Part shown: positions 52,175 through 62,934 of the stretch, one piece after another
How positions within the stretch are numbered: the stretch's first letter is position 1
How the letters are laid out: each line of letters begins with the position of its first letter
From: Pogostemon cablin
Taxonomy: Eukaryota > Streptophyta > Magnoliopsida > Lamiales > Lamiaceae
DNA length: 64,000 nucleotides
Reading direction: 5' to 3'
Assembly (NCBI GenBank): GCA_023678885.1
Contig: CM042953.1
Coordinates: forward strand, 124,001-188,000
The notes under the pieces: model-generated
The model's database searches: none
Seen by the model: only the letters and a program-made list of their open reading frames with translations
Told to the model about the DNA's origin: nothing
Position numbers and translations under genes: made by a program

Positions 52175-54163
52175 ATGGGCAAGAAATCTAGGAGTTTGAC
52201 GCCTGCAAGGGTGTCAACGGACATGAGTGTGGAGGACGACTCGTTCAAGTCAGTTAAGGATCGGGCGAAGGAGATCGAGAGGAAGAAACGTTTGAAGGAA
52301 GCAGTCTTGGTGGAAAATCCATCCCTGGATGACGGCGCCGCCCTGGCGAGAGCCATCGTGGCCGACCGGAAGGAGATGGACACGGAGGATGGCGGCGCCT
52401 CCATGGCCCTTGTGGTGGCTGATACTCCCGACGCCTCCTTGTCGGACAGCCCAACACGGGGCCTGGTAGACGCCGACATAGTGGAAACCACGCCGGAGGC
52501 GCGCATCGTGCGCAACCCTAGCCCTAGGCGGAAAAACTCGGCTGAGGGAAGAAGGGGCATATCGGCGAATTCCCGCCGCAAACTTGAGATGATGGCGGCG
52601 TCTGTGTCGCCCTCTCGACACTCAGCCGCCGACTCTCGGGCGGCAGGTTCCCCATCTCGGCAGAGTGCCGAGGAAGTTGCATCGGATGTGGATTCTCGGC
52701 AGATGGCCCTTCATGCCGAGAACACCGTAGGCACTCGGAAGCAGGGCACTGGCCCTCGGCAGGTTGTCGCCGAACCCCGACAGATTGGTGGATCTGCCGG
52801 GAACTCTCGGCAGGTGGCCGATAGCCCTGCTCGGCAGGCTGCGCCAGGCGTGGCCGACAGTACTCGGCAGGCGGCTGGTGATGTCGTCATGGCCGAGGGC
52901 ACGTCGGCTGGGTCTGGACAGGTAGGCGGCGCCCAGCGGTTCCAGCGCCAAGGCCAGGCTGATGCGGGGAAGGGTTCCGCTTCCAAGGAACCAATTGATT
53001 ACTCAAAATTCGTCAATAAGAGTAACATCGACCCGGATAGGAAACTCGAATACATCGCACCCTGCGATGGAGTGGCTTATCTGGATCCGAAGGACGACTC
53101 CGATGCTTGGAAATTCACGTTGGTGGGGTACTTCTCGGGGCGTTTCCCGGGCATGAAGGCACTCCATGCCATCTGCCGCTCCTGGAATGTCAAGTACACC
53201 CTTGTCATGCATCAGTCGGGGTGGATTATCTTCCGACTCTGTTCAGAGGAAGATGTTCGGAAGGTACTGGACAAGGCTCCTCATTCTATCTGGGAACGGT
53301 ACCTGATGCTTGAAAGGCTCCCCAGGGCCTTTCAATTTGATGATCGGGACATATCCCATGTTCCGGTCTGGATTCGTCTTCCGTCGTTTCCACTGGAGTT
53401 GTGGTCGAAGAACCACATAAGCAAGGTTGCTTCTTTGGTCGGCCGGCCCATCATGGTTGATGATACCTCGGCCAAAACGGACAAGGTTTCCTTTGTTCGG
53501 GTGCGAGTGGACATTGATGTCTCGCAGGTTCTCCCAAAGGAAGTTACCTTCAACTACCGAGGAGCAAACTATTCCCAGGTTGTGCTGTACGAACGCCTCC
53601 CAGCGTATTGTACTAAGTGCAGGAAGTTTGGCCATCTGGTAGTAGATTGTGATCTTGAAGATGGCGAGGAGAGAATGGAGAAGGGAGAGAAGATGGCCGC
53701 TCAGAAGGCCACGCAGGTACCCACTCAGAAGGCCACGCAGATGCATAATAGAGTGGATGCCGATGGGTTCCAACAGGTGGGACCAAAAAACAATAAGAAA
53801 AAATCGAGGAGTAGGAGTAGAAAGAAAAAGAGTGTTCCCCCGCCTGTGGAGAAACCGGTGGAGACTGTGTCATCTGGGAAATATCAAATCCTAGATGAAA
53901 TGGATACTGACGATTGGAGAATTGAGGCCAACAAGAGAGACGGGAAACAACCCGTCAGATTGAATACTAAGAAAACATGGGCTTCTGAAACCGAGGAGGA
54001 AGATGAGGAGGCTGTCGGACGTTCGGGGCGCTCCCCGCCCCCCGTCATCCCGCCAAGGGCTGATGGACGTAAACGGGGGTCCGGAATCATCATTCAGGAA
54101 CCCCCGGATAAAGGATATGAGGATGAACGAGGCGGGGGCTCTTCCCCCAAAGGTCGTCAATGA
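52175..54163 (+). CDS. LINE copy 10 ORF1, intact gag-like RNA-binding protein (662 aa)
   Basis: An open subfamily B ORF1, starting MGKKSRSLTPARVSTDM. I chose ATG 52175 to match all other copies. The SRQ-repeat linker is about 15 residues shorter than in copy 6 (one or two repeats fewer). The DUF4283-like domain is complete, and the zinc knuckle reads CTKCRKFGHLVVDC with all four ligands. The basic patch KKKSRSRSRKKKS and the acidic tail follow; the C-terminus is SPKGRQ. The stop overlaps ORF2 as ATGA. It likely made a functional RNA-binding protein, but the element lacks its 3' end and could not be copied as a normal template. Confidence 0.94.
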   Translation: MGKKSRSLTPARVSTDMSVEDDSFKSVKDRAKEIERKKRLKEAVLVENPSLDDGAALARAIVADRKEMDTEDGGASMALVVADTPDASLSDSPTRGLVDADIVETTPEARIVRNPSPRRKNSAEGRRGISANSRRKLEMMAASVSPSRHSAADSRAAGSPSRQSAEEVASDVDSRQMALHAENTVGTRKQGTGPRQVVAEPRQIGGSAGNSRQVADSPARQAAPGVADSTRQAAGDVVMAEGTSAGSGQVGGAQRFQRQGQADAGKGSASKEPIDYSKFVNKSNIDPDRKLEYIAPCDGVAYLDPKDDSDAWKFTLVGYFSGRFPGMKALHAICRSWNVKYTLVMHQSGWIIFRLCSEEDVRKVLDKAPHSIWERYLMLERLPRAFQFDDRDISHVPVWIRLPSFPLELWSKNHISKVASLVGRPIMVDDTSAKTDKVSFVRVRVDIDVSQVLPKEVTFNYRGANYSQVVLYERLPAYCTKCRKFGHLVVDCDLEDGEERMEKGEKMAAQKATQVPTQKATQMHNRVDADGFQQVGPKNNKKKSRSRSRKKKSVPPPVEKPVETVSSGKYQILDEMDTDDWRIEANKRDGKQPVRLNTKKTWASETEEEDEEAVGRSGRSPPPVIPPRADGRKRGSGIIIQEPPDKGYEDERGGGSSPKGRQ

Positions 54164-57054
54164 GAGTTCTAACGTGGAACGTGAGAGGGCTCGGAGCCTC
54201 TCGCGCCCAGCGAGCAGCCCGCAGGTTAGTTCGCAAACATGATGTACGTTTAATTGGTTTTCTTGAGACTAGATTATCTGCTGATAATGTAGTAGACATT
54301 GTGGGTAGAATAGTTCCTGGCTGGAACATTGTGCATAATTTCGAATATGTTGATGGGGGAAGGATTGTGGTTGCGTGGGATTCCGCATTGATTACTGTCA
54401 GTAATGTTGTGCTTCATGAGCAGTGTATTTCTGGTTTGGTTCGCTGTCTGATTTCTCAGCAGGAGTTCTACATCAGTGTTGTGTACGCTCATAATGGCGT
54501 TGTTGATAGGCGAAGGCTATGGAACCATCTCTCTTCGGGCTCTCCAGCAGTTAACTATCCTTGGATGCTCCTAGGAGACTTTAACTGTGTTAGGAAACCC
54601 GAGGAGCGATCTGAAATTGTTCCGTCTCACAGGAACTGGAGAAGGGTTGATTTTGAGGAGTTCTGCGTGGAGTTGGGGTTAGATGACGCCAAGTCCAAGG
54701 GTTGCTTCTTTACCTGGACTAATGGCAGGACATGGAGCCGGATAGACCGAGTGCTGGTTAATTCCAATTGGAATATTACCTCTGGACTAGTGGAAGCCGA
54801 GTTTCTACCCATGGGGGCGACTTCGGACCACTGCCCAGCACTAGCAACGGTGTATAAGGCTGAGGTTTCGAAAGGGAAAACGTTCAGGTACGTGAATATG
54901 TGGAGCAAGAGCTCTGGTTACTTGGATGTAGTGCGAGGAGTATGGGACAAGCACATATGGGGCACAGTACAATTCAGTGTATGTCGACGGTTGAAACTCC
55001 TCAAGCCAGAACTCCGTCTACTTGGCAAAAGGGATTTCGGCCACATTGCCGAGCGAGCTGAGAGAGCTCGTGGGGAGCTCGACAGGCTTCAGTTGGAGAG
55101 CCAGACTGATCCGGGTAATACTGAGAAATGGGACAGAGTTCGGGAGGCAGCAAAAAGGGTTGATTTCCTTTGCCACGCCGAGCATCTCTTCTTCTCTCAG
55201 ATGACCAGGGGTGAGTACTTGATCAACCAAGATAAACCCACAAAGTTTTTCTATAAAAAGATCAAGTCGAACAGCGTGAGAAATGTCATCCCTTCCATCC
55301 GCACCGAATCCGGGCGCACTTCGTCCCGTGATGAGGTGGTAGATGAATTTCTCACGTACTACAGGGACTTATTGGGCACCGCAGGCCAGTGTGACGAGAT
55401 AGATGTTTCTGTGTTTGAGTGGGGTGGCCGTCTGACTGCTCAGCAGGCACAAGAACTCGTCATGCCTGTTACAGCAGAGGAGGTCAAGGATGTGGTGTGG
55501 AGGATGAACGGAGATAAGGCCCCCGGCCCGGATGGGTATACGGCCACCTTCTTCCGTGATGCGTGGGACGTGGTTGGTTCAGATGTTGTGGCGGCTGTCC
55601 AGGAATTCTTTCAATCCGGGCAGTTGCTACGACAAATGAACGCCACGTTTATTACACTCATCCCGAAGGGGAAACACGATCCCACTGTGCGGGATTACCG
55701 CCCAATCTCGTGCTGCAATGTGATTTATAAGATCATCTCTAGGGTGATTGTGGGACGTATGGCTGGGTTGATGGATGAATTGGTGGCAGAAAACCATTTT
55801 GGGTTTGTGCAGAATCGAAAGATGAGAGATTGCGTGATGCTTGCCCAAGAGATAGTCAAAAACTATGGATGGGCAAGAAATCGTATGAGCCGGAGGATGG
55901 CCGTGAAGGTTGATATAAAGAAAGCCTATGATTCGGTCAATTGGGGCTTTATGCGGGGTGTGCTAGTAGGGTTGGGGTTTCCTCCACGTATGATAGGATG
56001 GATCATGGAGTGCGTCACCACCACTTCATTCTCTATTCTTATCAACGGCGCTCCGGAGGGTTATTTCGATGGCAAGCGTGGCTTGCGTCAAGGTGACCCC
56101 CTATCGTCCCTGCTATTTGTGCTCTGCATGGATTATTTCTCCCGTCTATTCAGGAAACTCACTGAAGAAGGGAACTACAAACATCACTCGATGCTTTGTG
56201 CCAAGGTTGGAGTCACCCACCTAGCATTCGCCGACGACTTGATTATCTTTGCCTACGGCAACCGCTCTTCTGCAGAAGTGGTGGCTAGGGCTCTTGATCA
56301 GTTCGCCAGGATGTCAGGGTTGGAGGTTAGTCCGGATAAATCTCATTTATTCATGGCAGGTGTTCCGGAAGCAGATGAACAGGGTATACGCGAAGTCTTG
56401 CCTTTTCAGGAAGGCACCTTCCCCGTGCGATATCTGGGAGTACCGCTGCAGGGAAGCAAGCTTCGTGAGTATGCATTTGAACCTCTTATCACACAAGTGG
56501 CAAACCTCATTAGGGGCTGGTCCACGCATTTGTTGTCCTATGCAGGTCGACTGGAACTCATCCGATCGGTCCTGTATGGGGTGATGAATTTCTGGATAGC
56601 CATGGTGAAGATCCCCAAAGGGGTGGTTGATAGAGTGGAGCGCATGATCCGGAAGTTCCTATGGGGAACGACGAGAGGTGCAGTTCGTTGGGAGGAGGTC
56701 ATACTACCTAAGGAACAGGGCGGCCTGGGACTTAGGGGTTTTGATCTGCTGAACGATGTAGCCCTGTGTGGAGTGTTGTGGGATGTGCATCTGGAGAAGA
56801 AGTCGCTCTGGATCAAGTGGATTAATGCCATTTATCTCCAGACCTCTTCTTGCTGGGATGTAGAGGTGAACTATAGCGCCTCTATTGTGTGGAAGGACAT
56901 TCTAAGGGCACGTGACAGAGTCCGGGCACGGATAGGAGGGGACCTCATCACCTCTCTGGCTTCGTGCTCGGAGATGGGAAAGCTTCGGGTGGGCAAGATG
57001 TACTGGCTCGCCGCCACCACGGCGCCAGTCCATTTTGTTTACAAGAAGCCCTAG
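54160..57054 (+). pseudogene. LINE copy 10 ORF2, open endonuclease and RT, zf-RVT end lost
   Basis: Open for 964 codons. Endonuclease residues (LTWNVRG, FLETRLS, GDFNCVRKP, SDHCPAL) and RT motifs (KAPGPDGY, VDIKKAYDSVNW, GKRGLRQGDP, FADDLIIF) all match the family consensus, better than in copy 6. Sequence stops at VHFVYKK and reads into the copy 11 5'UTR, ending at a TAG at 57052-57054. The zf-RVT motif and the last ~145 residues are missing, so I class it as a truncated gene. Confidence 0.92.
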
Positions 57055-57277
57055 GGGGCGAAAATTCGCTCTCAACTTTTCTCTCTCGAAAACTCGCGGC
57101 TGGCGGCGCCTCTCGCCCTCAGCCCGTCGCCGATCATCTTCTACCGCCGTACGTCTTCGCCGCTTCTCCCCTTGTTGCCGGCGCTCCTCGCCGTCAACGC
57201 CCGACTGATCGCACCGCTCCCCACGGCGGTGTTAGAGGGGTTTTCTCCATTCATGCTCTCCGCCTAGACCTTTCTTG

Positions 57278-59243
57278 ATGGGCAAGAAATCTAGGAGTCG
57301 GACGCCGTCACGGGCGTTGCCGGAATTGCATGTGGAGGATGACTCGTTCAATTCGGTGAAGGAGCGCACGAAGGAGATTGAGAGGAAGAAAGCACGGAAG
57401 GAAGCTGTCTTGGTGAACAATCCATCTCTGGATGACGGCGCCGCCTTAGCTAGGGCCATCGTGGCCGATCGTACGGAGATGGATACGGAGGAGGACGCGG
57501 ATGCCATGGCTCTTGTCGTGGTGGACACGCCGGATCGCACCACGTCCGATAGCCCAACACAGGGCCTTGTTGATACGGCCATGGAAAGTTCTACCCCCGA
57601 CGCCCCCATCGTCCGAAACCCTAGCCCTAGGCGAAAGGTGTCGGCGGACGGGAGACGTAGTACCTCGTCGGGCGCCCGGTGCAGGCTGGAGGTGGACTCG
57701 CCCACAACTTCGCCTTCTCGGCAGGCAGGAGACACCGTCAGGCCTGGCGCTGGAACTCGGCAGGATGGTGAGACCGCCGACCTTTCTCGGCAGATGGGTG
57801 CGAGTTTTGGTAGCGCCGAGACGTCTCGGCAGGATGGCATGGGCTTCCGGCAGGCGCTGGTAGCCACTCGGCAGGAGGAGTCCAGGCGCAACCCTGGCTC
57901 CCCGTCTCGGCAGAGCGATCCAGGCGCGGGCGGTACCTCTCGGCAGATGCCGGGCGCAAATCCTCGGCAGGCACAGGGTGGCGGCTCTCGGCAGGAACCG
58001 GGTGTTGTGAACATGGGCGAAGCTTCCTCGGCAGGGCCCGGATAGGCGGGTGGTACGAATCAGCGCAAGGGACAAGGTGGATCGGGAAAGGGTTCCGCTC
58101 CCAAGGAACCGATAGACTATTCTAAGTTTGTCAATAAGAACAACATTGATCCGGATAGAAAACTCGAATACATCGCACCCTGCGATGGAGTGGCCTATCT
58201 AGATCCGAAAGATGACTCAGATGCATGGAAGTTCACTCTGGTGGGATACTTTTCGGGGCGCTTTCCAGGGATGCAGGCTCTTCACGCCATATGCAGGTCC
58301 TGGGCCGTTAAGTACACACTCATCATGCATCAGTCGGGGTGGATTATTTTCCGTCTCTGCTCAGAGGAGGATGTCAATAAGGTACTTGATAAAGCCCCAC
58401 ACTCCATATGGGAGAGGTACCTCATGCTAGAGAGGCTCCCTCGAGCTTTTCAGTTCGATGATAGGGAAATCTCATATGTTCCAGTATGGATACGGCTCCC
58501 ATCTTTCCCTTTGGAATTGTGGACGAAAAATCACATCAGCAAGATTGCTTCTTTGGTCGGTCGACCTATTATGGTAGATGATACCTCGGTTAAGGCGGAT
58601 CGAGTATCTTATGTCCGAGTGCGTGTGGATATAGATGTATCTCTGGAGCTTCCAAAGGAGGTCACCTTCAACTATCGAGGTACCAACTATTCCCAAACTG
58701 TACTGTATGAACGTCTCCCAGCGTATTGTACAAAGTGCAGAAAGTTTGGCCATCTGGTAGGAGATTGTGATGCGGGTGAAGAGGTGAATAATGTGGGAAT
58801 GGAGAAACCTAATCAGACCACACACGAGGTGAACGGTGTGGATGAAGAAGGTTTTCAACAGGTTGGTTCGAATAAGAAAAAGAAGGCGAGAAGCAGAAGC
58901 AGGAAAAAGAAGAGCACGGCTGCCCCACCTGTAAAGGAATCGAACATTGTGGTTTCATCAGGGAGATATCAAATCCTCGATCCTTTGGATCCTGATGATA
59001 ACAGAATCAATAGACGGGAAGGAAAACAACCCACTCAAGTTAACACTAGAAAAACTTGGGCGTCGGAGACGGAGGATGAGGATGAGGAAGCCATAGGGCG
59101 ATCGGGACGCTCCCCACTATCCAGTGTACCACCGAGGGCTGATGGGAGGAAACGCGGCACTGGAATCATTATCCAGGAACCGCCGGATCAGGGCAATGGA
59201 CCAGGACGAGGCTGGGGGCTCTACCCCCAATGTTCATCAATGA
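57278..59243 (+). pseudogene. LINE copy 11 ORF1, one nonsense codon and a +1 frameshift
   Basis: Open from MGKKSRSRTP to a CAG-to-TAG stop at 58043-58045, just after the SRQ-repeat linker; the DUF4283-like domain, zinc knuckle (CTKCRKFGHLVGDC) and basic patch downstream are intact. Near 59211 an extra T (ggctggggg for ggcggggg) puts the end of ORF1 into the ORF2 frame, so the two ORFs are fused for a short distance until TGA at 59291-59293. Confidence 0.91.
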
Positions 59244-62200
59244 GGTTACTTACGTGGAATGTGCGAGGGCTATCAGCCTCTCGCGCGCAGTGAGCAGCCC
59301 GCAGGTTAGTTCGCAAGCATAATGTGTGTCTAGTTGGCTTTCTTGAAACTAGATTATCTGTGAATAATGTGTTCGACATAGTGGGTAAAATTGTTCCAGG
59401 ATGGAATGTTGTTAATAATTTTGATTTTGTTGATGAGGGGCGGATTGTGGTTGCGTGGGATCCCACCTTGCTTGCTTTTAGTAATGTTGTGCTCCACGAG
59501 CAGTGTATTTCTGGTTTGGTTCGCTGTTTGATTACTCAACAGGAGTTCCGCATCAGTGTTGTTTACGCCCATAATGGCGTAGTTGACAGGCGTAGGCTAT
59601 GGTCACATCTCTCATCGGCTGCTCTAGCAGTTAATTCTCCCTGGATCCTCCTGGGCGACTTTAACTGTGTTAGGAGACCGGATGAGCGTTCTGAGATTGT
59701 TCCTTCTCATAGGAACTGGAAAAGGGTGGATTTTGAGGAGTTGTGTGTTGAATTGGGTTTGGACGATGCCAAGTCTAAAGGATGCTTCTTCACCTGGACT
59801 AATGTCCGGACATGGAGTCGTATTGACAGGGTTCTGGTGAACTCAAACTGGGATGCCAGTTCGGGGGTTGTGGAGGCCGAGTTTCTGCCCATGGGAGCCA
59901 CCTCGGATCACTGCCCCGCACTAGCAACAGTGCTAAATGCGGAGCAGTCAAAAGGGAAACCGTTCAGATATGTGAACATGTGGAGTAAGAGCAGTAGTTT
60001 TAAGGATGTTGTGAGCGAGACATGGGACTCACAAATTTGGGGCACCGCTCAATTCAGTGTATGTCGTCGGCTGAAATTACTCAAACCAAAGTTACGTCTG
60101 CTTGGCAAGAGAGATTTCAGCCACATAGCTGAAAGAGCAGAGAGAGCTAGAGTGGAACTTGACAGACTCCAGATGGTTAGCCAGGTTGATCCTGGTAATG
60201 CTGAGAAATGGGACAAGGTCCGTGAGGCGGCAAAGAAAGTTGATTTTCTTTGTCACGCTGAACACCTTTTCTTCTCTCAGATGACTAGAGGTGAGTATTT
60301 GATTAATCAGGATAAACCCACAAAGTTTTTCTACAAGAAGATTAAGTCAAACAGTGTGAGGAACGTCATCTCATCCATACGCACTGAATCCGGGCGCACT
60401 TCTTCCCGCGATGAGGTGGTGGATGAATTCCTTACGTATTACAGAGACTTGTTGGGTACTGCAGGCCAGTGTGATGAGATTGATGATAGTGTGTTCGAGT
60501 GGGGATCTGTGCTGTCTGATCAGCAGGCTCAAGAACTCGTTGCACCTATTACAGCCGAGGAGATTAAGGAGGTGGTGTGGAGAATGAACAGAGACAAAGC
60601 CCCTGGGCCGGAAGGGTACACGGCCACCTTCTTTCGTGATGCGTGGGATGTAGTTGGCTCAGACGTTGTGGCCGCTGTCCAGGAGTTCTTCCAATCTGGG
60701 CAGCTGCTGCGACAAATGAACGCTACATTTACTACACTCATCCCGAAAGGGAAGCACGATCCCACAGTACGAGACTTCCGTCCGATCTCGTGCTGCAATG
60801 TAATCTACAAGATCATCTCTAGGGTTATAGTGGGACGAATGGCGGGGTTGATGGATGATTTGGTGGCTGAAAACCACTTTGGATTTGTACAGAATCGTAA
60901 GATGAGGGACTGTGTGATGCTTGCTCAGGAAATAGTCAAAAACTATGGGTGGGCAAGAAACCGGATGAGCAGGAGAATGGCTATGAAGGTGGATATAAAA
61001 AAGGCTTATGATTCAGTGGACTGGGGTTTCCTACGTGGAGTTCTGGCAGGGCTGAGGTTTCCTCAGCGTATGATAGAATGGATCATGGAGTGCGTCACAA
61101 CCACTTCATTCTCCATCCTCGTCAACGGTGCTCCGGAGGGTTACTTCGACGGCAAGACTGGCTTGCGTCAAGGTGATCCTCTGTCCTCTCTGCTCTTTGT
61201 GCTCTGCATGGATTACTTTTCCCGTCTATTCAGGAGACTCACGACGGAGGAGAACTACAAGCACCACTCTCAGTTGTGTGCTAAAGTTGGAGTTACTCAC
61301 CTAGCATTCGCGGATGATTTGATTATTTTTGCTTATGGCAACCGTTCCTCTGTAGAAGTGGTCACTAGGGCACTTGATCAGTTCGCCAGAATGTCAGGTC
61401 TAGAGGTTAGTCCGGAAAAATCTCATTTGTTTATGGCTGGTGTTCCAGTGGCAGACGAACAGAGGATACGCGAAGTGTTGCCTTTTCAGGAGGGCACCTT
61501 TCCTGTGCGCTATTTGGGAGTACCGCTGCAGGGGAGTAAACTTCGTGAGTATGCCTTTGAACCTCTTATTACATAGGTGGCGAACCTCATCAGAGGCTGG
61601 TCCACGCACTTGTTATCCTACGCAGGCCGACTGGAACTCATCCGGTCAGTCCTGTATGGGGTGATGAACTTCTGGATCGCCATGGTGAAAATTCCCAAGG
61701 GAGTGGTGGACAGGGTAGAGCGCATGATCCGGAAGTTCCTGCGGGGAACTACGAGGGGTGCAGTTCGTTGGGAGGAGGTCATTTTACCTAAGGAACAGGG
61801 AGGCCTGGGACTTAGGGGATTGGACCTCCTGAACGATGTAGCCCTATGTGGTGTGTTATGGGATGTGCATCAGGAGAAGAAGTCATTGTGGATTAAGTGG
61901 ATTAATGCCATTTACCTACAGAACTCGTCTTGCTGGGATGTAGAGGTGAACTACAGCGCCTCTATAGTGTGGAAAAACATTCTGCGTGCGAGAGACAGAG
62001 TCCGAGCACGGATCGGAGGGGACCTCATCACCTTTCTCGCTTCGTGCTCGGAGATGGGGAAGCTTCGAGTGGGTAAGATGTACTGGCTTGCTGCCACCAC
62101 GGCACCGGTGCATTTTGTCTATAAGAAGCTGTGGAATCCTTGGGTACCACAGAAACATTCGTTCAGGATGTGGATTGCTCTAAGGAACAGACTGCTTACA

Positions 62201-62566
62201 CTAGACAGGTGGAGGAACTATGAAGGCCCGGTTGAGTGCGTGTTGTGTGTGGGCGCGGCCGAAACAAGAGACCATCTCTATTTCGGTTGTCCGTTCACAA
62301 AGCACGTGTGGGACCGGGTTAGAGATGAAGTGAAGTGGAGGAGACAAGTTACCACTCTGAGAGCCGGCCTCAAGTGGTTGAGCAGGGACCGGCGTGTGCA
62401 TGCTCGCGAGAGGAGGAGGTGGACGCTTGCCCTTTACGGCAGTGTCTTCCTCATTTGGAAGGCTCGGAACGAAGCACTCTTCGAGGGTGCCTGACCTTCA
62501 GTGGATGTATTGTTTAATTCTATTATTATGCATGTGGTTAGATTTGAGTATTTGTTAACTAGATAG
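59240..62566 (+). pseudogene. LINE copy 11 ORF2, three nonsense codons
   Basis: Full length (1108-codon frame) without frameshift. CGA became TGA at 59291-59293, right after LSASRAQ, CAG became TAG at 61574-61576 and CGA became TGA at 62492-62494. In between the frame is open with GDFNCVRRP, SDHCPAL, FADDLIIF and the zf-RVT motif. KAPGPEGY replaces KAPGPDGY. The last two stops are identical to copy 1. Confidence 0.92.
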
Positions 62567-62662
62567 GTGCTTTAATTTTTGGTTTGCTCCGTTTGGAGTT
62601 GTAATTAAAAACTGTGACATTGGCTTCGGCCTGCTGCTTTGAATAATTTACATACTATTCAG

Positions 62663-62679
62663 CGAACGATTTACACGTC
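62663..62679. repeat. 25S rDNA target-site stub between copies 11 and 12
   Basis: cgaacgatttacacgtc, carrying the same G-to-A variant as its partner at 4720-4736. Confidence 0.88.
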
Positions 62680-62701
62680 AGTTGAGTCATTGTACGCGCA
62701 A

Positions 62702-62735
62702 CAAAATTTTGGAAACCCTAGGGGGCGAAATTTTG
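62702..62735 (+). other. 5'UTR stem-loop, copy 12
   Basis: caaaattttg (62702-62711) with cgaaattttg (62726-62735), same as copy 2. Confidence 0.68.
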
Positions 62736-62934
62736 CTCTCAACTTTTCTCTCTCGGACACTCGCGGCTGGCGGCTCCTCTCGCCCTCAGCCCATCGCCAA
62801 TCACCTTCTACCGCCGCACGTCTTCGCCGCTTCTCCCCTTGTTGCCGGCGATCCTCGCCGTCAATGCCCGACTGATCACACCGCTCCCCACGGCAGTTTT
62901 TCTCCATTCATGCTATCCGCCTAGACCTTGCTTG

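Larger units (their letters stand above)
51906..57049 (+). mobile_element. LINE copy 10 (subfamily B), 3' end deleted, fused to copy 11
   Basis: It starts at the 25S target site, giving a direct view of an element 5' junction with genuine 25S. ORF1 is intact and ORF2 is open until the element breaks off inside the region before zf-RVT. At 57049 it is joined to position ~40 of a subfamily A 5'UTR (copy 11). About 1 kb of B sequence, the stub and the first bases of copy 11 are lost. Confidence 0.94.
57049..62662 (+). mobile_element. LINE copy 11 (subfamily A), near full length, lacks extreme 5' end
   Basis: It begins in the 5'UTR at ccctaggggg, so it lacks the left arm of the 5' stem-loop and the rDNA stub. 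The 3' end is normal. It is the higher-order-repeat partner of copy 1: it shares two ORF2 stop codons with it but differs by other lesions. Confidence 0.94.
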
